NCBI GenBank assembly: GCA_905233825.1
Contig: CAJOFE010000004.1
Location: 62,001-126,000, forward strand
Source: an uncultured Prevotella sp.
Lineage (GTDB): Bacteria > Bacteroidota > Bacteroidia > Bacteroidales > Bacteroidaceae
DNA: 64,000 bases
Direction of reading: 5' to 3'
Under the pieces are notes generated by a model. It saw nothing but the letters and a program-made list of their open reading frames with translations, did no database searches and had not been told where the DNA came from. Of this stretch, positions 32,215 through 42,947 are shown piece after piece. The position numbers and the translations under genes are program-made. Each line of letters opens with the position of its first letter. Position 1 is the first letter of the stretch.

Positions 32215-33390
32215 TTAATAGTTCTCTGCGTTAATCTCGAAGTAAGCCTGCGGATGGAAGCAGACGGGACAGACGGCGGGGGCTTCGGTGCCGATGACGA
32301 TGTGGCCGCAGTTGCGACACTCCCAGATGCTGACGCCAGCCTTACGGAACACTTCGGCGGTCTCGACGTTACGCAGCAGGGCACGGTAGCGCTCCTCGTG
32401 GTGCTTCTCGATGGCCGCCACACCACGGAACTGCTCGGCCAGCTCGTGGAAGCCCTCCTCGTCGGCCTCACGGGCAAAGCGGTCGTACATGTCGGTCCAC
32501 TCGTAGTTCTCGCCCTCGGCAGCGTGCAGTAGGTTCTCGGCGACGGTGCCCAGTCCACCCAGATGACGGAACCACAACTTGGCGTGCTCCTTCTCGTTCT
32601 CGGCGGTCTTCAGGAAGAGGGCGGCAATCTGCTCGTAGCCGTTCTTCTTGGCCACGGAGGCGTAGTAGGTGTATTTGTTGCGGGCCATCGACTCACCGGC
32701 GAAGGCGGCTTCGAGATTCTTCTCGGTGTTGGTGCCGGCGTATTTACCTAGCGGAGAATCGCTAGGCACTTCGGCTTCGACCTTCACGAAGTCCGATGCG
32801 GGATGCTTGCAGATGGGACAAGTGAAGTCGTCGGGCAGTTCTTCGCCTACGTACTCGTAGCCGCAGATGGAGCAACGCCAGATAGTCTTGCCTTCAGCGG
32901 TCTGACCCACGGGCTGGGGCTTCGGCTTGATGTACTGCTGATAATAATTATAGGTAGCCGATGGCACGTCGGCCAGCATCTCCATCTCGGTGACGGGGCC
33001 AACAAAGAGCATGTGGGTACCAAGATCGATGGCCTGCTCCACGTCGGCAGAGATGAAGGCATTGGTACCGCGGGTGATGGCCAGCGTACCGTTGGCGACG
33101 CGGCGGCAGTCAGTAAAGCCTTCGAACTTATCGACCGTCCTTCCGCTCTGGAAACCGAAGTGCTTGAACAGCTCGAAGTCGGCAGCCTCGCTGATAATGG
33201 AGGCGGTGAACTTGCCCGAACGCTGAATGAGTTCGGTCGTGAAGTTACCCTTGTTCAGGGCTACTGAGATACGGTTGGGCTGTGCCGTCACCTGTGCGAC
33301 GGTGTTGCTGATGCAGCCATTGTCCTTGCCTGCGTCACAAGTCGTGATGACGAACAGGCCGTACTGGATGTTGAAAAGCGGATTACTCAT
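32215..33390 (-). CDS. Flavin reductase-rubredoxin-rubrerythrin fusion protein
   Basis: One chain (391 aa) with three redox modules. Residues 1 to about 150 are a flavin reductase-like FMN-binding domain ([25 protein letters not shown]). About 165-205 is a rubredoxin ([24 protein letters not shown]). About 215-345 is a rubrerythrin di-iron four-helix bundle with its Glu/His ligands ([43 protein letters not shown]). A second rubredoxin-like module ([10 protein letters not shown]...CPVC) forms the C-terminus. The arrangement suggests electrons flow within one polypeptide from NAD(P)H via FMN and rubredoxin to the di-iron site, reducing peroxide in an anaerobe. It follows the Tat-flavoprotein gene by 32 bp. 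Confidence 0.93.
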   Translation of the reverse strand: MSNPLFNIQYGLFVITTCDAGKDNGCISNTVAQVTAQPNRISVALNKGNFTTELIQRSGKFTASIISEAADFELFKHFGFQSGRTVDKFEGFTDCRRVANGTLAITRGTNAFISADVEQAIDLGTHMLFVGPVTEMEMLADVPSATYNYYQQYIKPKPQPVGQTAEGKTIWRCSICGYEYVGEELPDDFTCPICKHPASDFVKVEAEVPSDSPLGKYAGTNTEKNLEAAFAGESMARNKYTYYASVAKKNGYEQIAALFLKTAENEKEHAKLWFRHLGGLGTVAENLLHAAEGENYEWTDMYDRFAREADEEGFHELAEQFRGVAAIEKHHEERYRALLRNVETAEVFRKAGVSIWECRNCGHIVIGTEAPAVCPVCFHPQAYFEINAENY

Positions 33391-33422
33391 AAGTCTAATG
33401 TTTCTATGTTAATAAAGTGATG

Positions 33423-34403
33423 TTACCTGATAAAGTTCATGAATGCCGGCCTTTCGTCGCGCTGGGGAGTAGGATTGCCGTCGGCATGAATCTTTTGAAG
33501 GAGGAAGGCCATGTTGGTGGCCAAGGTGCGCATGGTCTGCATACCCTCGGTGTCGAGCTTCACCTCACCTTTGCCTGCTCCATAGGCGATGTTCCAGTAT
33601 TGGGAGGTCACTACCGGCATGTTCATCATCTCGAACATCATGTTCATGGTTTGGAGCGTGGCCGTAGCACCACCACGACGGCAGACGGCCAAAGCCGCTG
33701 CGGGCTTATTCTGCACAAGATGGCCCGCCGAGAAGAACAATCTTTGCATAAGTGAAAGAATGCCACCATTCGGCTGACCGTAATAAACAGGAGTACCGAC
33801 GATGAGCGCATCCGCGTCTTTCATCTTCTCAGTAATCACGCTACACATATCATCATCGAACACACAACCTGCCCCGTTGTTCTGTCGGCAACCGCCACAG
33901 TTGATGCACATGTGGACGGGAGTGCGGCCAATCTGAACAATCTCCGACTCCACACCACGTTTTTGCAACGTCGCCTCAATCTCCTTCAAACAACAGAACG
34001 TGTTACCGTCGGTTCGCGGGCTACCGTTCACCAATAGAACTTTGCACTTCTTTTCTCCCGTCATTCTGTCGAGCATTGCCGACACAGGCGAAACGACCGC
34101 CGCTCCCGCCGCCGCCATCGTTGCTTTCTTGATAAAATATCTTCTGTCCATATATTTAGTAATTATATTGTTGGCCATGAAGTTGGTCACGAGCTCTGTC
34201 TCGTCCATGATACCGTTGATATGCTCGGCGGTATTGTCCAAGAGTTGTGTGGCATGGTCGATGGCTGCGCGTTGGATAAATTGCTTGCAGCGTTGGAACA
34301 GGACATCGAACAACAGCGAGAAGGCTACGGCGATGATGAACGTGATGAACAGGCCGAGGCGCAGCGAGAGATGCTGCCGGATATAGCGAAGGAATCGTTT
34401 CAT
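33423..34403 (-). CDS. Tat-exported flavodoxin-like NADPH:FMN reductase, read through from a sensor remnant
   Basis: The ORF (326 aa) is a chimera. From Met85 (ATG at 34151) it is a complete flavoprotein: a twin-arginine signal MDRRYFIKKATMAAAGAA, then a flavodoxin-like fold with VLLVNGSPRTDGNT (FMN phosphate loop), a Cys cluster CINCGGCRQNNGAGC typical of iron-sulfur flavoproteins, and IVGTPVYYGQPNG. Residues 1-84 are instead the start of an unrelated membrane sensor (separate entry). The internal ATG at 34151 is the likely functional start, since a Tat signal must be N-terminal. The Tat signal resembles that of the GH9 protein upstream. The predicted place of action is the periplasm, and the encoded tatA-tatC at the left end would export it. 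Confidence 0.8.
   Translation of the reverse strand: MKRFLRYIRQHLSLRLGLFITFIIAVAFSLLFDVLFQRCKQFIQRAAIDHATQLLDNTAEHINGIMDETELVTNFMANNIITKYMDRRYFIKKATMAAAGAAVVSPVSAMLDRMTGEKKCKVLLVNGSPRTDGNTFCCLKEIEATLQKRGVESEIVQIGRTPVHMCINCGGCRQNNGAGCVFDDDMCSVITEKMKDADALIVGTPVYYGQPNGGILSLMQRLFFSAGHLVQNKPAAALAVCRRGGATATLQTMNMMFEMMNMPVVTSQYWNIAYGAGKGEVKLDTEGMQTMRTLATNMAFLLQKIHADGNPTPQRDERPAFMNFIR
34152..34403 (-). pseudogene. N-terminal remnant of a membrane sensor protein
   Basis: The first 84 residues of the 34403 ORF contain one hydrophobic helix (LGLFITFIIAVAFSLLFDVL) and the beginning of a periplasmic helix region (AAIDHATQLLDNTAEHING), as found at the start of SpoIIE-type or histidine-kinase sensors. No sensor, phosphatase or kinase domain follows; the frame passes directly into the Tat signal of the flavoprotein. 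Its ATG overlaps the stop of the upstream sensor gene by 4 bp, so a two-gene sensor operon was probably cut off by deletion. Confidence 0.6.
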
Positions 34404-35428
34404 AGGGCAGTCTCTTTCATTAAATCGTCCAACAATTCCGTAATGGTCTCAGAGTCCTTTGTAATGGTTAGCTGTCGCTGCGCCATCTCTTCTCGGGTCA
34501 TTGAAACAGCGTCGCGGCAGATGCTATCGGCCTGCTGGCAGATATTCTCCACCGGTTTGGCCATCTGTGCCGTCATGTTGCGCACGATGTTCAACTTCTT
34601 TACCTCGTAGGCCTGCACCTCAGCGTAGGCGGCCTTCAGTTCTGCGTTTTGGTTGCTCAGCGTCACTTGTTTCTGCTGCATCTCCGTCATATAGGTCTTC
34701 AGAGCCTGTTGCATCTTAGCCAGACTGTTTTGCAGCCGGCCCACCTCATGCTCGTGGTGCGCATCGGGTATAGGTGTGTCCAAGTTGCCGTTGGCGATGC
34801 TCTGTGCCGAGTCTGCCAGCCAGTGTAACGGACGCAGATGCCGGCCAACAATGATGTAGAGTACAAACAACAGAATCAGCACAACGGCTACTCCCCTTAG
34901 CCACAGGAACCACTGCATGCGTGAGTACCTGCCGTAAACATCCTCTGCTGGACATACAGCCGTAAGTACAAACGGCCTGTCGCCCAATGGCTGCGTGAAG
35001 ATGAACATCTCGCGGTCCTCATGCACTAGTTTCTGGTAGCCGCTCTCCTCGCCGGCAATGAAGATGCCGAGCTGGGTGCTGTCGCGGCGGGTGATATAGA
35101 GCTCTGCGTTGGGCAATGTCTGCCTTATCTTGGCCAGGCAGCCGTTCTCCTCGATGAGCTGTTCGATGGCTGAGCGGTTCACTCTCATTTGCTCGTCGGC
35201 TTCCAACCGTGCCGACATTTCCTTCTGCCGCAGTGTGTTATCTATCCGCAGCACCGTGGTTTCCAGTGCCTGCAGCGTCGTGTCCACTGTTTCGTCGAAG
35301 ATAACGTCCTGCGAGAACATGGCCAGCAGTCCGATGACCACCACACTGATGACCGTCACGAGACTCGCCACCCATAGCGTCAACTGTGTGGTAAACGATG
35401 TCCGTACCTTCTGAATGATGCTCGTCAT
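34400..35428 (-). CDS. Membrane sensor with HAMP and coiled coil, no output domain
   Basis: The protein (342 aa) has TM1 (about residues 17-38), a periplasmic sensor of about 140 residues, TM2 (about 178-198, GVAVVLILLFVLYIIVG), a HAMP domain (about 200-250; LRPLHWLADSAQSIANGNLD) and a long coiled coil. The last 60 residues resemble a HisKA dimerisation region (KKLNIVRNMTAQMAKPVENI), but the phosphorylatable His is not there and no HATPase or phosphatase domain follows. It probably signalled through the next gene, which survives only as an 84-residue remnant, so this sensor may be orphaned. It starts 18 bp after the GH9 gene. Confidence 0.75.
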   Translation of the reverse strand: MTSIIQKVRTSFTTQLTLWVASLVTVISVVVIGLLAMFSQDVIFDETVDTTLQALETTVLRIDNTLRQKEMSARLEADEQMRVNRSAIEQLIEENGCLAKIRQTLPNAELYITRRDSTQLGIFIAGEESGYQKLVHEDREMFIFTQPLGDRPFVLTAVCPAEDVYGRYSRMQWFLWLRGVAVVLILLFVLYIIVGRHLRPLHWLADSAQSIANGNLDTPIPDAHHEHEVGRLQNSLAKMQQALKTYMTEMQQKQVTLSNQNAELKAAYAEVQAYEVKKLNIVRNMTAQMAKPVENICQQADSICRDAVSMTREEMAQRQLTITKDSETITELLDDLMKETAL

Positions 35429-35446
35429 ACGCTTGTTTTTGTGTTG

Positions 35447-37978
35447 CTATTGAAAATCGATGGCTGCCAAAACCAGGAACATATAGTGGGAAGAGCCGCC
35501 GCCGAGGACGTATTCGGTCTGCTGCCAGAGGAAGGGGAATTCCAGCAGTTCGGGGAAGTCTGGGCGGATAAGGGCGGTACCACTGACCACGCCACCGGGA
35601 ATGTAACTCCAGTCGGCACGGTTCAGTCCGTAGGCAACAGTAGCACTACGGGCTCCTACGCCTGAGGCAAACGAGGTGGTGTTGCTGCCAGGATGACAGC
35701 CAAGCACGAAGTTTAAGGCATTATATACCGTCTCCTTGGGGAAGATGTCGGGATAGGCATTGGTCAGGAAGTAGTACTCAAAGCCGAAGCGCTGGATGTC
35801 CCATCCTGCTCCCCAAATGCTGGGACGGTAGGGCACGCCGTATGGGGTCTCGGCGGCCTGACGGTCGAGAAGGACCTTATAGTCGGCGAGGGCCGTGCGG
35901 AAGGCGTTGACGAACTGGCGGCTGCGTTTGTCCTTCTTCGTTTCGAACTGTTTGGCAATGCGGGCGGTGAACCAGCCTGTGCGGGCAATATTCTTGACGA
36001 TGGCATCCTGCTGGGTGAGGATAAAATCAAGATATTCGGTCTCACCCGTGGTCAGATACAGTTCGACGGCGGCCTGTAGTTTCGTACTCATCATAAAAGG
36101 ATTCACGTCGGTTTGGTGATAGAGCTCGGCGGCGATGTCAAGACACTCTCGGGCCAACAGGTCGTTGAAGCCACGCAGCGTGCGGGCAGCCCCAGCCAGT
36201 TGGGCAGCTGTCGAGAGGGCACGGCTAGGATTATCTTCCGTAAAGATCCATCGGTCGTCGTCATTACCCATCACGCCGTCAGTCATAGCGGCGGCATCGC
36301 CCAGCATGGCGTACTGACGGAGCGTGCTACAGATGATGCCACGATAGAGTCGGCCCAGAGCTTGATAGCTGCGGACGACGGTGAGCGCACCGTTCTCCAC
36401 CTGCTGCAGGATGTCGTTCTTACCGTCAGGCTCGTGGATTTCCACACAATGACGAATTTGGTCTATGGCGGTCACATCGATGTCCGGATGAAACTGCTCG
36501 TAGCCCAATGCAAGGATGTATGCCTCGCCAGCCTGCGACTCCACACGCAGGTCGAAGTCGCCGGCATCGTGCCAGCCGCCGATGTTTACACCCGGCACCT
36601 GCTCACCTTCTTTATATTTACTGAGACCTGGCCGTTGGTCGTAGCCGTCGATGTGGTTGCCGATACGTGCCATCAGCGCATCGTCCATGTGACAGGCATC
36701 ATGCCAGATGCGGTATTTCTCAGCCACTCGCACATGACACATTTGAACGGGCAGGAAGTACTCTACGACAGGCTGCCAGACACCTCGCTCATAGACATTA
36801 TCGGCAATACAGAACACGCTCGACTGACTACTGCCGTAACGCACCTGATAGAGCCCTGGCTCCGTCACGTCGCTGAAATCGGCCGTGAGGTAGCGGTAAC
36901 GCAGGAACTGTCCCCAAACCTTTGGCGTAGATGTGCGGACCACCGTCTCCCCGTCGGCACCGATGCGGACAAGCTGAACGCCCTCTACCGTGGTTTCGCG
37001 TTTGTCGGTCTCGATGACGATACGCTTAGGTTGTTGTGGCAGGTAGCCCACCTGCGAGGTCTGGATGACGGCTGGGTATCTCCACATCTCATCGACGGCG
37101 GGCGTGATGAGCCACCGGACGGCTCCCTTCGTAGCCCCCGGCGCTATCTCGCTGCGGAGTACGAACCAGCCGTTGTTGTGGTTCATACGGCCGTCGAAGA
37201 GTTTCAGGTCGCCAGTCAGCGACTCCACCGTTAGCCTCTGGCTATGGTCATCTGGTCGGGAGGTAAATTTGCGCCCGATGGCGTAAGGCTCAGCGATGAT
37301 GTCGTCGGCACGGAGGGGACTGTAGCCCGTTCCGTCCAGCTGTGCGAGGTCTGCCTGCTGCCCACGTCCGGCGAAGTAGTTCCCGTCGTGGCCTCGGTTT
37401 GTGGGCACTTGGAGTAGCGGCGTGTTGGGCTGTTGCGGATAGATGCCGCTTTGGCCGTCCATCAGCCAGGGCTTGCCAAAGAGTTCGCCAGGGAAGAACT
37501 CAAGGTTGAAGCCAGCCTTTCCAAGCAGGAAGTCGGGCACGGGGTTATCGAGGTCCACGGTAACAAGGATGCTCTTTCCTTGCGGTTCTACCGTAACGGT
37601 GTAGTTGACCTGCCACTCAGGATAGACCATCGGATTGAAACCCGTCAAGTGGCGCGAGGAGTCGGGATAGCAGAGTGTGGTGACAATCTTTCCGCCCTCG
37701 ACGCGACGGTTCAACTGCTTCGGTACGGGTTGCCATTGACCGGGTGTTGCTTCCAGTCGGATGTCACCATTGGTGGCAATGCGGTGTCCGTTCATAATCA
37801 CGCAGATACCGCCTTGGTGTCCTTCTGGATAAAAGTCACTAAATGCCATCACGTCCGTACCACCGGCATTAAAATAGCCGTCATTGTTTAGCTGGAATGT
37901 CTGTGCCGAGGCCGTGAGACTTGTCATGATTAGGACCACCGCTACCGTAGCCTTCTTGATAAAATCTCTTCTGTCCAT
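35447..37978 (-). CDS. Glycoside hydrolase family 9 (cellulase/endoglucanase type) with Tat-like signal
   Basis: The exported enzyme (843 aa) hydrolyses beta-1,4-glucans or related hemicellulose. The start MDRRDFIKKATVAVVLIM combines an RR motif with a hydrophobic core, so it may use Tat or Sec. Residues about 25-300 are beta-rich without clear family. An Ig-like CelD_N domain (about 305-390; QTSQVGYLPQQPKRIVIET) follows. The GH9 (alpha/alpha)6 catalytic domain occupies about 400-840: GGWHDAGDFD (about 467-476) has the catalytic base Asp, HPGSNTTSFASGVG replaces the usual NP-x-G-x-S-Y-V region, and QQTEYVLGG (about 820) has the catalytic acid Glu. It heads a minus-strand run and has a promoter facing the haem-binding-like gene with a palindrome between. 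Confidence 0.9.
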   Translation of the reverse strand: MDRRDFIKKATVAVVLIMTSLTASAQTFQLNNDGYFNAGGTDVMAFSDFYPEGHQGGICVIMNGHRIATNGDIRLEATPGQWQPVPKQLNRRVEGGKIVTTLCYPDSSRHLTGFNPMVYPEWQVNYTVTVEPQGKSILVTVDLDNPVPDFLLGKAGFNLEFFPGELFGKPWLMDGQSGIYPQQPNTPLLQVPTNRGHDGNYFAGRGQQADLAQLDGTGYSPLRADDIIAEPYAIGRKFTSRPDDHSQRLTVESLTGDLKLFDGRMNHNNGWFVLRSEIAPGATKGAVRWLITPAVDEMWRYPAVIQTSQVGYLPQQPKRIVIETDKRETTVEGVQLVRIGADGETVVRTSTPKVWGQFLRYRYLTADFSDVTEPGLYQVRYGSSQSSVFCIADNVYERGVWQPVVEYFLPVQMCHVRVAEKYRIWHDACHMDDALMARIGNHIDGYDQRPGLSKYKEGEQVPGVNIGGWHDAGDFDLRVESQAGEAYILALGYEQFHPDIDVTAIDQIRHCVEIHEPDGKNDILQQVENGALTVVRSYQALGRLYRGIICSTLRQYAMLGDAAAMTDGVMGNDDDRWIFTEDNPSRALSTAAQLAGAARTLRGFNDLLARECLDIAAELYHQTDVNPFMMSTKLQAAVELYLTTGETEYLDFILTQQDAIVKNIARTGWFTARIAKQFETKKDKRSRQFVNAFRTALADYKVLLDRQAAETPYGVPYRPSIWGAGWDIQRFGFEYYFLTNAYPDIFPKETVYNALNFVLGCHPGSNTTSFASGVGARSATVAYGLNRADWSYIPGGVVSGTALIRPDFPELLEFPFLWQQTEYVLGGGSSHYMFLVLAAIDFQ

Positions 37979-38022
37979 AAGCCTAGTTATTGTTTATTCA
38001 CAATTCTTCTTAAATCTTGGGG

Positions 38023-38060
38023 CAAATATACAAAAAATTGCGGAATATTCGTTATATTTG
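38023..38060. promoter_or_regulatory. Divergent promoters of GH9 (-) and the haem-binding-like lipoprotein gene (+) with central palindrome
   Basis: CAAATATA (38023-38030) is the minus-strand -7 box TATATTTG for GH9. TATATTTG at 38053-38060 serves the plus-strand gene. Between them GAATATTC is a perfect palindrome. The 15 bp before the plus box, TTGCGGAATATTCGT, match those at 22823 and 40977. The 15 bp before the minus box read TTCCGCAATTTTTTG. A CACAAA..TTTGTG inverted repeat follows the plus box. Confidence 0.65.
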
Positions 38061-38112
38061 CACAAAGTTTTGTGATTAATTATAAAAGTTACCAACATCA
38101 TACGATTAGATT

Positions 38113-38625
38113 ATGAACACAAAGACATTATTGATGCTACTTCTATGCGTTGTGTGCTTCTCCTGTAATGCACCGAAGAGCAAGAGTGACTTAACCAAAA
38201 CGAATGAGAATATGACAAACAGCGAATTAAGAGAGAAGGTAGTGATGGCCCTTGACGACATGAAAGCCAAGGCCATCGAGATGGGGATTCAGGGTGTGGT
38301 AACCGCCTCGGTGCTTAACAACGGCGAGACCGACGACTGGATCGGCGAGATGAAGGTCGTGGGCACGCCGACCAACGAGAAAGAAGGTTGGAATCTTGTG
38401 GCCATCGCCTGGTCGAAGTGCGGCGAGGTGATTGCCACCGGCGCCGACAGCGGACAGCCTGACCATCAGAAGATGTTGGGCGAACTTGGCTTCGTGGGCG
38501 GTGCATATGACGAGTTCGAAGGCTGCAAAATGGCTTTTGCCTTCAGCGGCGCCGATTCGGAAGAGGACTTGGTCGTGGCGAAGTACGGCATCGAGAAGAT
38601 GAAGGGTTACATGTCTTGTAAGTAA
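38113..38625 (+). CDS. GlcG/HbpS-like haem-binding-family lipoprotein
   Basis: The protein (170 aa) has a lipoprotein signal (VVCFSC, Cys about residue 18) and a short Lys-rich linker. It then has a GlcG/HbpS-like domain (about 40-168) with ALDDMKAKAIEMGIQGVVTASVL, WNLVAIAWSKCGEVIATG and GAYDEFEGCKMAFAFSG. The family includes haem-binding and haem-degrading proteins as well as glycolate-utilisation GlcG; ligand is not evident here. It is a single-gene unit with its own promoter (sharing the element of the polysaccharide genes) and terminator. Confidence 0.75.
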   Translation: MNTKTLLMLLLCVVCFSCNAPKSKSDLTKTNENMTNSELREKVVMALDDMKAKAIEMGIQGVVTASVLNNGETDDWIGEMKVVGTPTNEKEGWNLVAIAWSKCGEVIATGADSGQPDHQKMLGELGFVGGAYDEFEGCKMAFAFSGADSEEDLVVAKYGIEKMKGYMSCK

Positions 38626-38659
38626 ACTGTGAAAGTAATCATCTTCATAAGAAAAAAAT

Positions 38660-38691
38660 ATCCCTCGAAAATCTATGGGCTTTCGAGGGAT
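38660..38691. terminator. Bidirectional terminator between the lipoprotein and GH10-CE1 genes
   Basis: ATCCCTCGAAA / TTTCGAGGGAT form a perfect 11-bp stem with a 10-nt loop, A-rich on the left and T-rich on the right, between convergent genes. Confidence 0.8.
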
Positions 38692-38701
38692 TTCTTAATG
38701 G

Positions 38702-40936
<2,235 letters not shown>

Positions 40937-40961
40937 TCACAAAACTTATTAAAAGTTTCGG

Positions 40962-41010
40962 CAAAGATACGAATAATTACGGAATTATTGCTATATTTGC
41001 CACAAGTTTT
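40962..41010. promoter_or_regulatory. Divergent promoters of GH10-CE1 (-) and the esterase gene (+) with central palindrome
   Basis: CAAAGATA (40962-40969) reads TATCTTTG on the minus strand; TATATTTG (40992-40999) serves the plus strand. Between them AATAATT-acgg-AATTATT is a perfect inverted repeat. TTACGGAATTATTGC precedes the plus box with zero spacing as at 22823 and 38038. CACAA-gtt-TTGTG follows the plus box. Confidence 0.65.
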
Positions 41011-41049
41011 GTGATAAATTAATAAGAAACGACGATAAAACTAAACGAC

Positions 41050-42501
41050 ATGACGAATAAAAGCTTTTTCCTCATCCTCGCCCTCTTGTTTTGCACAACC
41101 ATTGCAAGGGCACAGTACAATCAAGTAAACGACATCCCGTACCGCGAGGCTACGGAGGGCTATGCCCTGGAGCGATGCAAACTCGACGTGTATTATCCGA
41201 CAAATGCCCAGGACGCGCCTGTGGTGGTTTGGTTCCACGGCGGTGGCATCGAGGGCGGCGAGAAGCATATCGACTCGCAGTTGAAGAACAGCGGCCTCGT
41301 GGTCGTCGCAGCCAACTATCGCCTGCTGCCCAAGGCCAAAATTGACGACATCCTCGACGATGCTGCGGCAGCCGTGGCTTGGACGTACAAGAACATCGCG
41401 AAGTACAATGGTAGCCGTCACAAGATATTCGTGGCCGGACATTCTGCAGGCGGCTATCTGCTCGACATGATCGGACTTGACAAGCGCTGGCTGGCTAAGT
41501 ATGGTGTCGATGCCGACTCGCTAGCCGCCCTCGTACCGTTCAGCGGCCAGTGCGTTACACATTATAATATACGTAAGCAGCAGGGAATCCCGCCTCTGCA
41601 GGCCACCATCGACCAGTATGCTCCGCTCACCTATGTTCGTCCTGACGCGCCTCCCATCGTCATCATTTCAGGCGACCGTGAGCTGGAACTCTACGGACGC
41701 TACGAGGAACAGGCCTACTTCTGGCGCATGCTGAAACTTGCAGGCCACAAGGACGTGACGCTCTATGAGATGCAGGGCTACGATCACGGCGCTATGCCTC
41801 AGCCAGCTTACAAAATTTTGAAGGACCATATCCGCAGGATTACTGCCATGATGACTTCTGCCCTGCCTATGCCGACCATCAAATCCGAAAGACAGGCAGA
41901 ATACTGTTTCACTTGGCAACCTGAATATATCCGACGTGACGCTCGTATCGATGACGACATCCTCCATCTCGGAAGCAATAATGGTTACTACGCCCTCACA
42001 GCAGAGACTGGCGCAGTTGTCAGTCAGCTCCGCGACTTCACCATTTCCGTCCGCTACATGGTCAGTTCCGAGAACTCCCTCGACGGCTACGGCCATTTCC
42101 TCTTCGCCTTCTCTGCTCTGGCCGAGAACAGCGCCCACGAAGGCCCCTACATGGCCATGCGCCTGAACGAACAGCGCTTCGAGACCTCAACGGGCGGCTA
42201 CGAGCACGAGGAGATCATCATGCAGGGCGGCAAGCCTCAGCGTGATGTCTGGCATCATGCCCTCTACCGCCAGCAGGGGCACAAGGGCGAGCTTTTCCTC
42301 GACGGCAAACTCATCGGGCGCAATGAAAAGATGCCCATCCTCGCCGAGATATTCAAAGATGCACCAGCTAACTGCTGGATAGGCCGCGCTCCGTTTCGTG
42401 GCGACAAATACCTCACACAGACTGACGTGGCCGACTTCCGCATCTACACCTATGCCGTCAACGATAAGGACATGCGCCAATTGATGAAGCAGGCAAAATA
42501 G
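41050..42501 (+). CDS. Secreted alpha/beta-hydrolase esterase with C-terminal concanavalin-like domain
   Basis: The protein (483 aa, signal peptide ending ARAQ) has an alpha/beta-hydrolase fold (about residues 22-270): oxyanion region VVVWFHGGGIEGG, nucleophile FVAGHSAGGYL (GxSxG), acid region IVIISGDRELEL and His in YDHGAMPQ. This resembles carboxylesterases or BD-FAE type feruloyl/acetyl esterases. The last 190 residues (about 290-483) form a LamG/concanavalin-like beta sandwich (FTISVRYMVSSEN, GHKGELFLDGKLIGRN, DVADFRIYTYAV), probably carbohydrate-binding. Divergent from GH10-CE1 with shared regulatory DNA, so it likely deacylates xylan or its fragments. Confidence 0.85.
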   Translation: MTNKSFFLILALLFCTTIARAQYNQVNDIPYREATEGYALERCKLDVYYPTNAQDAPVVVWFHGGGIEGGEKHIDSQLKNSGLVVVAANYRLLPKAKIDDILDDAAAAVAWTYKNIAKYNGSRHKIFVAGHSAGGYLLDMIGLDKRWLAKYGVDADSLAALVPFSGQCVTHYNIRKQQGIPPLQATIDQYAPLTYVRPDAPPIVIISGDRELELYGRYEEQAYFWRMLKLAGHKDVTLYEMQGYDHGAMPQPAYKILKDHIRRITAMMTSALPMPTIKSERQAEYCFTWQPEYIRRDARIDDDILHLGSNNGYYALTAETGAVVSQLRDFTISVRYMVSSENSLDGYGHFLFAFSALAENSAHEGPYMAMRLNEQRFETSTGGYEHEEIIMQGGKPQRDVWHHALYRQQGHKGELFLDGKLIGRNEKMPILAEIFKDAPANCWIGRAPFRGDKYLTQTDVADFRIYTYAVNDKDMRQLMKQAK

Positions 42502-42597
42502 CAATGAAAAATATGGAGAATTCTCCTCATCCCAGGAGGCGATAGCGTCTTCATAGTGCAATCTTCTGTAAGGGGTTGTACCGAAGAAGAAGATGAC

Positions 42598-42862
42598 AGA
42601 CCCCTCTCCGTTCGGGGAGGGGTTGGGGTCTTACGGGAGGTCTATGGGAAGTGTTTGAACAACACCTCCCGTGCCTGAAACATCGATAGACAAAGGGCTC
42701 ACGGCCAGTTGACGGGAGGTGGGAGGTCTTTTTGCAAAATTCTTTATAAATACAGAAGAAGTGCCGTTTCATAGATAGAAAGATGCCGTTTCCGAGGCTC
42801 GGAAAAGGCACCTTCAGGGCATAAAGAAGGCACCTTTTTGCGATCTTGGACGCAGCAAAATG
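42598..42862 (+). repeat. Dispersed intergenic repeat, copy B (upstream of the TIR island)
   Basis: Second copy of the element at 19970-20230. It begins with the CCCCTCTCCGTTCGGGGAGG palindrome, then from 42660 the CACCTCCCGT...TTGACGGGAGGTGGGAGGTC block, TTTTTGCAAAATTCTT, AGAAGTGCCGTTTCATAGA, and a hairpin (GCCGTTTCC / GGAAAAGGC) ending GGACGCAGCAAAA. Differences from copy A are scattered substitutions. No ORF. The rest of the 42502-42947 gap holds only the TIR promoter. Confidence 0.7.
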
Positions 42863-42918
42863 ATTTTAGCACGGGGCAAAAAACTCCGAGATGCTTTGGT
42901 GGTTCCAGAATTTTTGCT

Positions 42919-42926
42919 TAACTTTG
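42919..42926 (+). promoter_or_regulatory. -7 box for the TIR island
   Basis: TAACTTTG lies 21 bp before the ATG of the TIR-Sel1 gene; it is the only -7 box seen in front of the three-gene run. Confidence 0.6.
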
Positions 42927-42947
42927 CAATCAGATAATTAACAATCT

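Noticed and set aside
36113-37234. 373-aa plus-strand ORF
   Set aside because: Antisense shadow of the GH9 gene.
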